From positions 1-54,793 of the forward strand of contig CAYRZU010000015.1 of the NCBI GenBank assembly GCA_964428895.1: a stretch of DNA of 54,793 nucleotides, written 5' to 3'. Under the pieces are notes generated by a model. The model was given only the letters and a program-made list of their open reading frames with translations. It did not search any database and was not told where the DNA came from. The position numbers and the translations under genes are program-made. This DNA comes from HyVt-337 sp964428895. Lineage in GTDB: Bacteria; Planctomycetota; Phycisphaerae; SM23-33. This document shows positions 1 through 7,806 of the stretch, piece by piece (position 1 is the stretch's first letter; each line of letters begins with the position of its first letter).

Positions 1-1
1 C

Positions 2-2413
2 ACCGAGAATCTGATCGACAACATGATCGCGGCCATCAAGAAGGGCATCTTGAAGACGATCTCCAAGATGGGCATCTCCACGCTCCGAAGCTACTGCGGG
101 GCCCAGTTGTTCGAGGCGATCGGAATCTCACAAGACGTCATCGATGAGTACTTCACCGGCACGAGCAGTCGAATCGGCGGTGTGGGGCTCGATGAGATCG
201 CGGCCGAGGTCCTGTCCCGACATACCGTCGCCCACGCCGACGGCGTCGACACGTTGGACTTCGGCGGCGAATACCACTATCGGACCGACGGCGAAAAGCA
301 CCTCTGGACGCCGCAGACCATCACGCGTCTGCAGCACGCCGTTCGCCTGGACGATGCCGCCGCCTACGCCGAATACGCTGCGGCGATCAATGACCAATCG
401 TCATCGGCCTGCACGCTACGGGGGCTGTTTGAGTTCGCGTCCGGTGAGGCCGTTCCGCTGGAAGAGGTCGAGTCGGCTCAGGAGATCGTTAAGCGCTTCT
501 GCACCGGGGCTATGTCGCACGGATCGATCTCCAAGGAAGCCCACGAAGCGATGGCCGCGGGCATGAACCGCCTGGGCGCCGCCAGCAACACCGGCGAGGG
601 GGGGGAGGACCCCGCGCGTTATCAGCCCAGCGACAACGGCGACGTGCTGAACTGTGTGATCAAACAGGTCGCCAGCGGCCGATTCGGCGTGACGATCGAG
701 TACCTTTCGCAAGCCAAGGAACTGCAGATCAAGATGGCCCAGGGCGCCAAGCCCGGCGAGGGCGGCCAGCTGCCCGGCCATAAGGTCACCAGCGAGATTG
801 CCAAGCTGCGACACTCCACACCGGGCGTAACGCTGATTTCGCCGCCGCCGCACCACGATATCTACTCCATCGAGGATTTGGCCCAACTGATCTACGACCT
901 GAAGTGCTCCAATCCGGGCGTGAAGGTCTCGGTTAAGCTCGTAGCGGAAGTCGGCGTCGGGACAATCGCAGCCGGCGTGGCTAAGGGAGGGGCCGACGAG
1001 GTCCTGATCAGCGGCCATGATGGCGGCACGGGCGCCAGCCCGCTCTCGTCGATCAAGCACGCCGGCGTGCCATGGGAGCTCGGCCTGGCCGAGACCCAGC
1101 AGACGCTGATGCTCAACGGCCTTCGGGATCGCATCCAGGTGCAGGTGGACGGCCAACTCAAGACCGGGCGAGACGTGGTCGTTGGTGCCATGCTCGGCGG
1201 TGAGCGGTTCGGCTTCGGCACGGCGGCGCTGGTCTCCCTCGGCTGCGTGATGATGCGGAAGTGTCACCTTGGCACGTGTCCGGTGGGCATCGGCACGCAG
1301 GACGACGAACTGCGGAAGCGCTTCGCCGGCCGGCCCGAGCACCTGACGCGGTACATGCTATTCGTGGCCGAGGAGGTCCGGCAGATCATGGCCGAGCTGG
1401 GCTTCCGCCGGTTCGAGGATATGATCGGCCAGGCGGACCGGCTGAAGGTTCGCTCGGCGATGGAGCACTTCAAGGCGCGCGGGCTGGACCTGAGCAGCCT
1501 CTTCGCGGGTGTGGCGGGTGCGGACGGCCCGGCTCGCCGCACGCGCGAGCAAGTCGACCGGACGGCCGACCATCTGGACCACCAGATCATCGCGCGGGCT
1601 GGGGCCGCCATCGAGCGCGGCGACCACGTGGTGGTGGACCTGCCGGTTCGCAACGTCGACCGCAGTGTGGGCGCCATGCTCAGCAACGCCATCGTCCGCA
1701 AGTGGGGGGCCAAGGGCCTTCCCCACGACACCATTCATCTGAACCTCACCGGCTCGGCCGGACAGAGCTTGGGGGCCTTCCTGGCCCGCGGCGTGACGTT
1801 GCACGTGCTGGGCGATGCCAACGACTACGTCGGCAAGGGCCTGTCGGGCGGGCGGATTGTGCTGGAGGCGCACCCGGACTGCAAGTTCATGCCGTGCGAC
1901 AACGTCATTGCCGGCAACACGTTGCTCTATGGCGCCACCGGCGGCGAGGCCTTCATCAACGGCATGGTGGGCGAACGGTTCGCCGTGCGGAATAGCGGCG
2001 CCGTGGCGGTGGTGGAGGGCATCGGCGACCACGGCTGTGAGTACATGACCGGCGGCGTGGTGGTCGTGCTGGGGCAAACCGGGCGGAATTTTGCCGCCGG
2101 GATGAGCGGGGGGGCGGCGTATGTATTCGACGAGCACCAACTGTTCGACACGCTGTGCAACCTCGACACCGTCGACGTCGAAAACGTCTGGCAGGAAGAG
2201 GACCGGGAGCGACTGAAGCGCCTGATTACCGAGCACGCCAAGCGAGTCAACAGCCGCCAAGCGGAGCGTATTCTTGAAGCCTGGTCCGACGTGGTGGGCA
2301 AGTTCGTCAAGGTCATGCCCATTGATTACCGCGAGGCCCTGCAGCGCATGCGGGACAGCGAGGACCGTGACACCGACACCACCCCGGCGACCGAGGAGGT
2401 GTTCCGTGGGTGA
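2..2413 (+). CDS. gltB: Glutamate synthase large subunit, 3' part (5' end outside window)
   Basis: The reading frame is open from the left edge, so about 803 C-terminal residues are present and the start lies upstream. The enzyme transfers the amide nitrogen of glutamine to 2-oxoglutarate. Seen here are the FMN/2-oxoglutarate barrel with the conserved run PGEGGQLPGHKV and the ISPPPHHDIYSIEDL segment, the 3Fe-4S cysteine cluster MRKCHLGTCPVGI, and then the GXGXG beta-helix domain at the C-terminus (repeated glycine-rich turns such as GKGLSGG and ANDYVG). The glutaminase domain is not in the window. The stop overlaps the start of gltD by 8 bases, so the two subunits are translationally coupled. 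Identity is near certain; only the missing N-terminus limits the call. Confidence 0.97.
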   Translation, partial: TENLIDNMIAAIKKGILKTISKMGISTLRSYCGAQLFEAIGISQDVIDEYFTGTSSRIGGVGLDEIAAEVLSRHTVAHADGVDTLDFGGEYHYRTDGEKHLWTPQTITRLQHAVRLDDAAAYAEYAAAINDQSSSACTLRGLFEFASGEAVPLEEVESAQEIVKRFCTGAMSHGSISKEAHEAMAAGMNRLGAASNTGEGGEDPARYQPSDNGDVLNCVIKQVASGRFGVTIEYLSQAKELQIKMAQGAKPGEGGQLPGHKVTSEIAKLRHSTPGVTLISPPPHHDIYSIEDLAQLIYDLKCSNPGVKVSVKLVAEVGVGTIAAGVAKGGADEVLISGHDGGTGASPLSSIKHAGVPWELGLAETQQTLMLNGLRDRIQVQVDGQLKTGRDVVVGAMLGGERFGFGTAALVSLGCVMMRKCHLGTCPVGIGTQDDELRKRFAGRPEHLTRYMLFVAEEVRQIMAELGFRRFEDMIGQADRLKVRSAMEHFKARGLDLSSLFAGVAGADGPARRTREQVDRTADHLDHQIIARAGAAIERGDHVVVDLPVRNVDRSVGAMLSNAIVRKWGAKGLPHDTIHLNLTGSAGQSLGAFLARGVTLHVLGDANDYVGKGLSGGRIVLEAHPDCKFMPCDNVIAGNTLLYGATGGEAFINGMVGERFAVRNSGAVAVVEGIGDHGCEYMTGGVVVVLGQTGRNFAAGMSGGAAYVFDEHQLFDTLCNLDTVDVENVWQEEDRERLKRLITEHAKRVNSRQAERILEAWSDVVGKFVKVMPIDYREALQRMRDSEDRDTDTTPATEEVFRG

Positions 2414-3833
2414 GCCCACCGGTTTCATCGAGCACGGCCGCGAGGACGCGGGCCATCGCCCCGTTGCCCAGCGCACAGGCGATTGGCTGGAGGTCGACGT
2501 GCCCTTGCCGCTGGAGGCGATGATCCGCCAAGCGTCGCGCTGCATGGATTGCGGCGTGCCGTTCTGCCACGGGGTGGGCTGTCCGTTGGCCAACCGCGTG
2601 CCCGAGTTCAACGAGATGGTCCATCAGGGCCGATGGCGCGAGGCCTCCGATCTGCTGCACGCGACCAACAACTTCCCCGAAATCACCGGCCGAGTCTGCC
2701 CGGCCCCCTGCGAGGCGGCCTGCACACTGACCATTAACGACGAACCGGTGCTGATCCGCCACATCGAGTATCAGGTGGCTGAACGTGCGTTCGATGAGGG
2801 TTGGATCGAACCCATGCGGCCGAACACCATCAGCGGCCTCCGCGTGGCGATCATCGGTTCGGGTCCGGCGGGCCTGGCTGCGGCCCAACAACTGGCCCGG
2901 GCCGGCCATGAGGTGACGGTCTTCGAGAAATCCGACCGCATCGGTGGGCTGTTGCGATACGGCATCCCCGACTTCAAGTTGGATAAAGCAATCCTCGACC
3001 GCCGCCTGGAGCAACTACGCCGCGAGGGCGTAATCTTCCAGCCCGGCGTGGCGGTCGGTGAGGATATCTCCGCGCGCTACCTGCGGCGGACGTTCGACGC
3101 GGTCTGCCTGACCAGCGGCGCCGGCGAGCCGCGCGAGTTGGGCGTGCCCGGCGGCGGGTTCGAGAACGTCCATTTCGCCATGGACTACCTGACCCAGCAG
3201 AATCGGATCAACGCCGGCGACGAGGTGCCCCGGTCCGAACGCATCGACGCCGGCGGCAAGACCGTGGTTGTCATCGGCGGCGGCGACACCGGCAGCGACT
3301 GCGTGGGCACCGCCATTCGGCAGGGCACCAAGGACGTTCACCTGTTCGAGATCCTGCCTCGCCCGCCCGAAACGCGCGAAGCCACCGACCTCTGGCCTAA
3401 TTGGCCCCGCATCCTGCGGTCCACCACGAGCCATGAAGAAGGCTGTCATCGACGGTGGTCGGTGCGGACCATCAAGCTCTCCGGGCGTGGCGTCCGGGCC
3501 GAACAATTACACGGCGTCTACGTTTCGTGGACGACCGACAGCGACGGTCGGTGGAAGATGGACGACGTCCCCGGCAGCGAGTTCACCATGTCGGTGGATC
3601 TGGTGTTGCTGGCGATGGGCTTCCTGCACGTTTCTCACGGTGGCCTGGTCAGCCAGTTCGGCCTGGAGCTTGACGACCGCGGCAACATCAGCGTCCGGGA
3701 CCATCACACGTCCGAAGAGGGCGTCTTTTCCGCCGGCGATTCCGCCGAAGGGGCGTCCCTGGTGGTTCGCGCCATCGCCTCCGGCCGAAACGCCGCCGTC
3801 GCCATGGACCGGTGGTTGTCCAGCCGCCGCTAG
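2406..3833 (+). CDS. gltD: Glutamate synthase small subunit (NADPH-GltD)
   Basis: This 475-residue flavoprotein delivers electrons from NAD(P)H to the GltB FMN/Fe-S centre. I chose the GTG at 2406 because it gives the family-typical N-terminus (VGEPTGFIEHGRED) and overlaps gltB by 8 bases; in-frame ATGs further upstream lie inside gltB. The N-terminal Fe-S domain shows CMDCGVPFC, GCPLANRVPEF and CPAPCEAAC. The FAD-binding GSGPAGLAAA follows at about residue 155, and the NADPH-binding GGGDTGSDC at about residue 290. The C-terminal FAD motif ends in FSAGDSAEGASLVVRAI. Length and domain order are normal for the family. It ends one base before the stop of the convergent URO-D-like gene. Confidence 0.97.
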   Translation: MGEPTGFIEHGREDAGHRPVAQRTGDWLEVDVPLPLEAMIRQASRCMDCGVPFCHGVGCPLANRVPEFNEMVHQGRWREASDLLHATNNFPEITGRVCPAPCEAACTLTINDEPVLIRHIEYQVAERAFDEGWIEPMRPNTISGLRVAIIGSGPAGLAAAQQLARAGHEVTVFEKSDRIGGLLRYGIPDFKLDKAILDRRLEQLRREGVIFQPGVAVGEDISARYLRRTFDAVCLTSGAGEPRELGVPGGGFENVHFAMDYLTQQNRINAGDEVPRSERIDAGGKTVVVIGGGDTGSDCVGTAIRQGTKDVHLFEILPRPPETREATDLWPNWPRILRSTTSHEEGCHRRWSVRTIKLSGRGVRAEQLHGVYVSWTTDSDGRWKMDDVPGSEFTMSVDLVLLAMGFLHVSHGGLVSQFGLELDDRGNISVRDHHTSEEGVFSAGDSAEGASLVVRAIASGRNAAVAMDRWLSSRR

Positions 3834-3834
3834 G

Positions 3835-4911
3835 CTAGGGCTTTCCCGCCGCCCACAGTTCGGCCCACTTCAGAATCGCGTCGGCTTCATCCGGTTGGAC
3901 TTGGCCCATGCACAGCCACACACCTTCGGGCTTGAGGTGTTGGGCCAGCAACTTCGCCTCTTCGAAGCTTTCGACGAAGACCTGCACGCCCTTACCGCCG
4001 GCCTGGATGCGCTGGTAGACGTCGATCCAATCGCGCGCGTTGCCCTGGCCGGCGCCAAAGACCCACTGAATGGCGTTGAGGCCCGTCTCGAGCAGAGCGT
4101 CGAGGTGGGGCAGGGCCCCGGGGCCGTCCAGGTGGTAGATCACGCGGTCGACGTAGCCGATTTCGTATTCGAGCAGGGGCAGGATGGTCCGTTGGAAGTC
4201 GGCCGGGGAGATCATGCAGATGAAGTCGCACTGCAGAACCATGCTGGGCCCGTCGTGCAGCGTGGGCGTCCAGCTTGTCGAGGGTTGGCCCGCTGCGGCG
4301 ATGCGCTTGTAGATGTCGTCGAACATCAGCGCGAAGTCTTCTTTGACATGGGCGCACGCCGCGTCGATGCCGGCCGGGTCATCGGCATAGAGCAGGGCGA
4401 GCTGTTGGGGGTCCAGCAGGCTGGCGAGCAAATCGCCGTTGGTGTGCATGTCGGGCAGGCCCGTGATCCACTTGCCCTGGCCTTGTTCGATAGAAGCATC
4501 GGTGGCCGCCCGCTGCCAGTTCCAGTAGAACGTATCCAGATCGCACTTGAGCTTCAGGATGTCCTCGCAGTTGTCGACGATCGGGATCGACCAACTCGTG
4601 CCCTCACTGAATTCCAGCTCGCAGCCGTAGGCGGTGGCGCAAAGCTCCGGGCCGATGTTGGGGTAATGCATCGGGAAGTTGTCACCGACATGGGTTTGGC
4701 CTTCCAGATGGGCGTCCATCGAGTTCAGGTCACGCTGGAAGTCCAGCCATCTGTCGCGGAGCGTGGGGAAGCTCTTGTCCGGCAGCTTGACCGGCGGGCC
4801 CGTGCGGGGCACGGACAGGCTAACCAGCGGGCGGTCGATGATCTCGCACTGCCACCACGCTTCGAAGCGTTCGAGAATCCGAGGGAAGTCGGGTACGGTC
4901 GATAGGTCCAT
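3835..4911 (-). CDS. Uroporphyrinogen decarboxylase (URO-D) superfamily protein
   Basis: This 358-residue protein resembles the URO-D/MtaA-like TIM-barrel family that planctomycete genomes carry in many copies. The sequence begins MDLSTVPDFPRILERFEAWW. It has the family-like segment YHLDGPGALPHLDALLE followed by GLNAIQW, which matches the place where family members bind substrate or a metal. A true HemE would show an N-terminal arginine-rich substrate motif (PVWxMRQAGR-like), which I do not see, so haem synthesis is unlikely. A corrinoid methyltransferase or an uncharacterised role is possible. It is convergent with gltD, with one base between the two stop codons. Family assignment is fairly sure; the substrate is unknown. 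Confidence 0.72.
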   Translation of the reverse strand: MDLSTVPDFPRILERFEAWWQCEIIDRPLVSLSVPRTGPPVKLPDKSFPTLRDRWLDFQRDLNSMDAHLEGQTHVGDNFPMHYPNIGPELCATAYGCELEFSEGTSWSIPIVDNCEDILKLKCDLDTFYWNWQRAATDASIEQGQGKWITGLPDMHTNGDLLASLLDPQQLALLYADDPAGIDAACAHVKEDFALMFDDIYKRIAAAGQPSTSWTPTLHDGPSMVLQCDFICMISPADFQRTILPLLEYEIGYVDRVIYHLDGPGALPHLDALLETGLNAIQWVFGAGQGNARDWIDVYQRIQAGGKGVQVFVESFEEAKLLAQHLKPEGVWLCMGQVQPDEADAILKWAELWAAGKP

Positions 4912-4974
4912 GTCGGTCTCCAGAAACTCCTGAAAGTCACCGTCAGTTTAGGCTGCGGCCGTCGAGAGTCAACG

Positions 4975-6063
4975 TTGGTCGCCACAGCCCGGCGCCAACG
5001 CGGTATACTGCTGGCCATCAAACTCCGGCGAATCGACGACAACCCGCTGCTGACGCCAGACGACCTGACGCCCACCCGCGACGATCTGGAAATCTACTGT
5101 ACGTTGAATCCCGGCGCAATCCGGTTCGGCGACGAGATCCTTCTGTTGGTCCGTGTGGGCGAACGGCCGAAGCCGCAAGACGATTCCGTCGCGTCGGTGC
5201 ACTTCGACGCCGACTCCGGCGAATTGCAGGTCCGGCGGTTCAGCCACAACGACCCCGCCCTGGACCGCCGTGACAGGCGAGCTTGGTACTACCAAGGCAA
5301 GTTGGTCCTGTCCAGCATGTCGCATCTGAGGCTCGCCCGCAGCACCGACGGCCGGAACTTCGCCTTCGACCCGGAGCCAACGATCTTCCCCTCGGGCCCC
5401 TACGAAGCCCAAGGCTGTGAGGATGCGCGAATCACGCTGCTGGACGGCAAGTACTACATCGCCTACACGGCTGTTTCCGAGGCGGGCGTAACGGTGGCGC
5501 TGACGTCGACGACCGATTTCGTGGCGTTCGAGAGGCACGGACTGATCTTTCCGCCCACCCAAAAGGATGTGTGCCTATTCCCCGAGACCATCGACGGCCA
5601 CTACGTTTGCCGCCATCGGCCGTACAAGAGCGAGTTCAGCGCCGCCTCGATCTGGACCGCCTACTCGCCCGACCTGCTCAACTGGGGGCGACACGACCTG
5701 ACGCTCGGCCCCACGCCCGGCACGTGGGAGGGCGACCGTGTGGGCTGCGGGGCCCCGCCGATCAAGACCCCCGAAGGGTGGCTGGAGATCTATCACGCCG
5801 CCGACGCCGATCAGACCTATCACCTCGGCGCCATGCTCAGCGACCTGGAGCATCCCGAGCGATTGGTCACTCGCGGCAGCCAACCGGTCCTCGAGCCGGA
5901 AACCGATTACGAGACCACCGGCATCTTCAGCAACTGTGTGTTCTCCAACGGCCTGATCGTCGATGACGATGGGACCTTGACGGTCTACTACGGAGCGGCC
6001 GACCGCATCTGTGCGGCCGCGGTAACGACGGTTGACGAAATGGTCGCTGCGGCCAAGGCCTAA
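4975..6063 (+). CDS. GH130 family mannoside phosphorylase/hydrolase
   Basis: The product has up to 362 residues and the five-bladed propeller signatures of GH130: NPGAIRFGDEILLLVRVGE, the catalytic-acid region GCEDARITLLDG followed by YYIAYTA, and LFPETIDGHYVCRHRP. GH130 enzymes phosphorolyse or hydrolyse beta-mannosides. The start is unsettled. No ATG or GTG precedes the conserved region. The TTG at 4975 gives the coordinates used here, but the family-like N-terminus (IKLRRIDDNPLLTP) begins near 5011-5017, where only CTG or ATC is available. A TATACT box at 5004-5009 would place transcription initiation almost at that point, hinting at a leaderless mRNA with a non-canonical start. The glycosyltransferase remnant follows 29 bases later, so this may be a mannan or glycoconjugate locus. 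Confidence 0.85.
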   Translation: MVATARRQRGILLAIKLRRIDDNPLLTPDDLTPTRDDLEIYCTLNPGAIRFGDEILLLVRVGERPKPQDDSVASVHFDADSGELQVRRFSHNDPALDRRDRRAWYYQGKLVLSSMSHLRLARSTDGRNFAFDPEPTIFPSGPYEAQGCEDARITLLDGKYYIAYTAVSEAGVTVALTSTTDFVAFERHGLIFPPTQKDVCLFPETIDGHYVCRHRPYKSEFSAASIWTAYSPDLLNWGRHDLTLGPTPGTWEGDRVGCGAPPIKTPEGWLEIYHAADADQTYHLGAMLSDLEHPERLVTRGSQPVLEPETDYETTGIFSNCVFSNGLIVDDDGTLTVYYGAADRICAAAVTTVDEMVAAAKA

Positions 6064-6092
6064 CGCCCGAGCCCCCAACTCCCAGAGGCGTC

Positions 6093-6701
6093 ATGAAGCG
6101 CATTCGCATTTGCCAGTTGATCACGACATTGGAGCCCGGCGGGCCCCAGCGGTGCGTGTACGACCTGGCCACACGGCTGGATCCCCATCGGTTCGAGGTG
6201 CAGGTGGTGGGCCTTCGCGGGGGGGCTATGGCGGGCGACCTTCGGACGGCAGGGGTGGCGGTTCACGTACTGAATGTGCGCCACGCGTGGAGTGTGGCCA
6301 ACCCGGTGAAACAGCGGCGCCTGGGGCGTGTGCTCTCCGAACAGCAATTCGACATCATCCATACCCATCTGTTCCATGCCGATCTGGCCGGTCGACTGGC
6401 GGCCAAGCGGGCGGGGATGCGACACGTGCTGCACACGGTCCACATGGCCGAGCATCCGTTTCGGCCTTGGCAGTTTGCGTTCGAACGGCGGTTCCGGAGG
6501 CGATGCGACCGCATCATCTGTGTGTCCGAGGCGGTAAGACGGTGGCACGCCCAACACACGAAGCTGCCGGCCGACCGCTATGTGGTCATTCCCAACGGGG
6601 ATGAAGGGGATAGCACGGCCGAGCCGTTCATCCGTAGTCACGAGCAACTCTACGCCGAGATCGGCGAAGAAGAATTTTCGGGCCGGGAGGAAAAAGGCTG
6701 A
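6093..6701 (+). pseudogene. Glycosyltransferase family 4, second Rossmann domain missing
   Basis: The first ~170 residues are a good GT-B N-terminal domain: QLITTLEPGGPQR with the glycine-rich acceptor loop, FDIIHTHLFHADL, HVLHTVHMAEHPF and IICVSEAV, ending at YVVIPNG. In intact family members a second ~180-residue Rossmann domain follows, with the sugar-nucleotide site and an E-x7-E motif. Here the frame passes directly into a short tail, FIRSHEQLYAEIGEEE, that resembles the usual C-terminal helix of GT4 proteins. The simplest reading is an internal in-frame deletion that joined the two ends. No frameshifted remnant of the lost domain is visible downstream to 6985. The product should not bind a donor sugar, so it is called a pseudogene. 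Collapse during assembly is an alternative. Confidence 0.65.
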
Positions 6702-6823
6702 TGCTCGGAAAGGCCAATGGCCGATGGTTAGCGATGGCAGAAGGTTTCATCCGCCAGAGCTGATATAGCGGCGGTAGCTATTAGACCCTAAGAGACTGCA
6801 TCGAAACGGATTGAGTGGGGATC

Positions 6824-6865
6824 CCCGGCCGAAGGATCGGAACGCAAGCCGCATGCTTGCCCGGG
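6824..6865 (+). other. Compact three-stem fold upstream of mraZ
   Basis: Three perfect stems nest in 42 bases. An outer stem pairs 6824-6828 (CCCGG) with 6861-6865 (CCGGG). Inside it, 6829-6832 (CCGA) pairs with 6837-6840 (TCGG) across an AGGA loop, and 6844-6849 (GCAAGC) pairs with 6855-6860 (GCTTGC) across a five-base loop. An alternative hairpin, GGGGATCCCC at 6817-6826, would compete with the outer stem. It lies between the broken glycosyltransferase and the mraZ promoter, so it could be the 3' end of the upstream transcript, a small RNA, or chance folding in GC-rich DNA. The rest of 6702-6918 shows no gene I can support. I do not recognise a known RNA family. Confidence 0.3.
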
Positions 6866-6918
6866 CCAAACACGGTGTTCAGGCGAACCGCGCCGAGTAA
6901 CTAATTGTTTTTTTTTGC

Positions 6919-6947
6919 TTGGCGTTTCCCTGTAAGTGGTGTAGATT
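6919..6947 (+). promoter_or_regulatory. Sigma70-like promoter of the dcw cluster
   Basis: TTGGCG at 6919-6924 and TAGATT at 6942-6947 are separated by 17 bases and directly follow a run of ten T residues. The predicted start of transcription is about 30 bases before the GTG of mraZ, which has a GGAAAGGA ribosome-binding site at 6971-6978. This is the best candidate for driving the long operon that follows. Confidence 0.6.
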
Positions 6948-6985
6948 CCCTCTCAGTCCCACGCAGTGCCGGAAAGGACCAGTCA

Positions 6986-7453
6986 GTGCCACTTTTTGTA
7001 GGCGAGTTCGAGCAGACGATTGACGACAAGAATCGGTTGTCAATCAGTGCGTCTTTGCGGGAGCTGGTCAACCCGGCCGAAGACGGCTCGAACTTCATCC
7101 TGATCCTTGGCCCGGACAAGCACCTCTGGCTGTACCCGGACACCTACTACAAGAAGTTGATCGGCACGATGAAGCGGTCGGCCCTTCCGACCCGCGAAGC
7201 CCGCAAGCTGGACCTGTGGTTTGCGATGGCCCGCATGGTCAAGCCGGATTCGCAAGGCCGAGTCGTCCTCCCCGAGAAGTCGATGCAACGGGCCGTCCTC
7301 GATAAGAAGGTCACCGTGATCGGCAACAACGATCACATCGAGATCTGGCCCACCGATGAATACGAACGCCGTGTCGCCGAGGAATTGCCCACGCTAGGTG
7401 AGGCGTTGTACGAGGCGGCCGATCGCCTGCAAGCAGAGCAGGGCGGCGAGTAA
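6986..7453 (+). CDS. mraZ: Transcriptional regulator MraZ
   Basis: MraZ is a SpoVT/AbrB-fold DNA-binding protein that usually heads the dcw cluster and binds its promoter. The GTG at 6986 was chosen: it sits 7 bases after GGAAAGGA and yields the family N-terminus PLFVGEFEQTIDDKNRLSI. The resulting 155 residues match the normal length. Both AbrB half-domains are visible, the first at DDKNRLSISASLR and the second at KPDSQGRVVLPEKSM. An upstream TTG in the same frame would lie within the promoter and is rejected. Autoregulation through repeats near 6919-6985 is expected from the family, but I could not point to clear repeats. Confidence 0.95.
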   Translation: MPLFVGEFEQTIDDKNRLSISASLRELVNPAEDGSNFILILGPDKHLWLYPDTYYKKLIGTMKRSALPTREARKLDLWFAMARMVKPDSQGRVVLPEKSMQRAVLDKKVTVIGNNDHIEIWPTDEYERRVAEELPTLGEALYEAADRLQAEQGGE

Positions 7454-7548
7454 ATCGAAATACGGGTCCCGGTCGGCGGGTACCGATAGGTTCTCGCCGA
7501 AGGCAGGGACGAAACGTCGTCGCACCCCGGTATGGAAAGGATTCTCCC

Positions 7549-7791
7549 ATGCTCATCCCCCAGAAGCTTTCGAACGAGTCATCGTCGCGGCAGGGACGCT
7601 GCACGATCAAACTCGACGAACTGCGGAAGAGCCTGTCCGAGCCAACGAGGCTTACTGATTGGCATCGGCAGCGCCTGCTGGAATTATTAACCCGGCTCGA
7701 CCGTGTTCGAGCGCTGGGGGATGAGTATGCCGGGATTGAGTTGTCGGACGACGTGATCGCGGCCCTGAAGCAGACCCGGGCCGCAAGCTAG
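7549..7791 (+). CDS. Small protein of unknown function between mraZ and rsmH
   Basis: This 80-residue ORF starts at an ATG 7 bases after a strong GGAAAGGA site (7534-7541) and ends 15 bases before rsmH, which supports it being real. The sequence has no recognised domain. Residues 15-50 are rich in Lys, Arg, Leu and Asp (TIKLDELRKSLSEPTR, RQRLLELLTRLDRVRALGDE) and probably form two amphipathic helices. The C-terminus, IELSDDVIAALKQTRAAS, resembles a short helical tail. There is no signal peptide or membrane segment. The 95 bases between mraZ and this gene hold no other feature. It may be a lineage-specific regulator or small partner of the operon; function is unknown. Confidence 0.6.
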   Translation: MLIPQKLSNESSSRQGRCTIKLDELRKSLSEPTRLTDWHRQRLLELLTRLDRVRALGDEYAGIELSDDVIAALKQTRAAS

Positions 7792-7806
7792 CACCGATGG
7801 GTTGCG

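Noticed and set aside
1358..2611. 417-codon minus-strand ORF opposite gltB
   Set aside because: It is antisense to conserved gltB/gltD sequence; long reverse frames are expected in GC-rich DNA and its translation shows no domain.
3268..4905. 545-codon plus-strand ORF across gltD and the URO-D-like gene
   Set aside because: Runs out of frame through gltD and antisense through the next gene; no conserved motif.
3835..4911. HemE for the URO-D-like gene
   Set aside because: The N-terminal substrate-binding arginine motif of HemE is not visible, so it is called only at superfamily level.
6795..6880. Possible c-di-GMP-I riboswitch because of GGAACGCAAGCC
   Set aside because: The GCAAGC bases form a perfect local hairpin, the conserved receptor loop pairing of the class is missing, and the element lies upstream of the promoter rather than in a leader.
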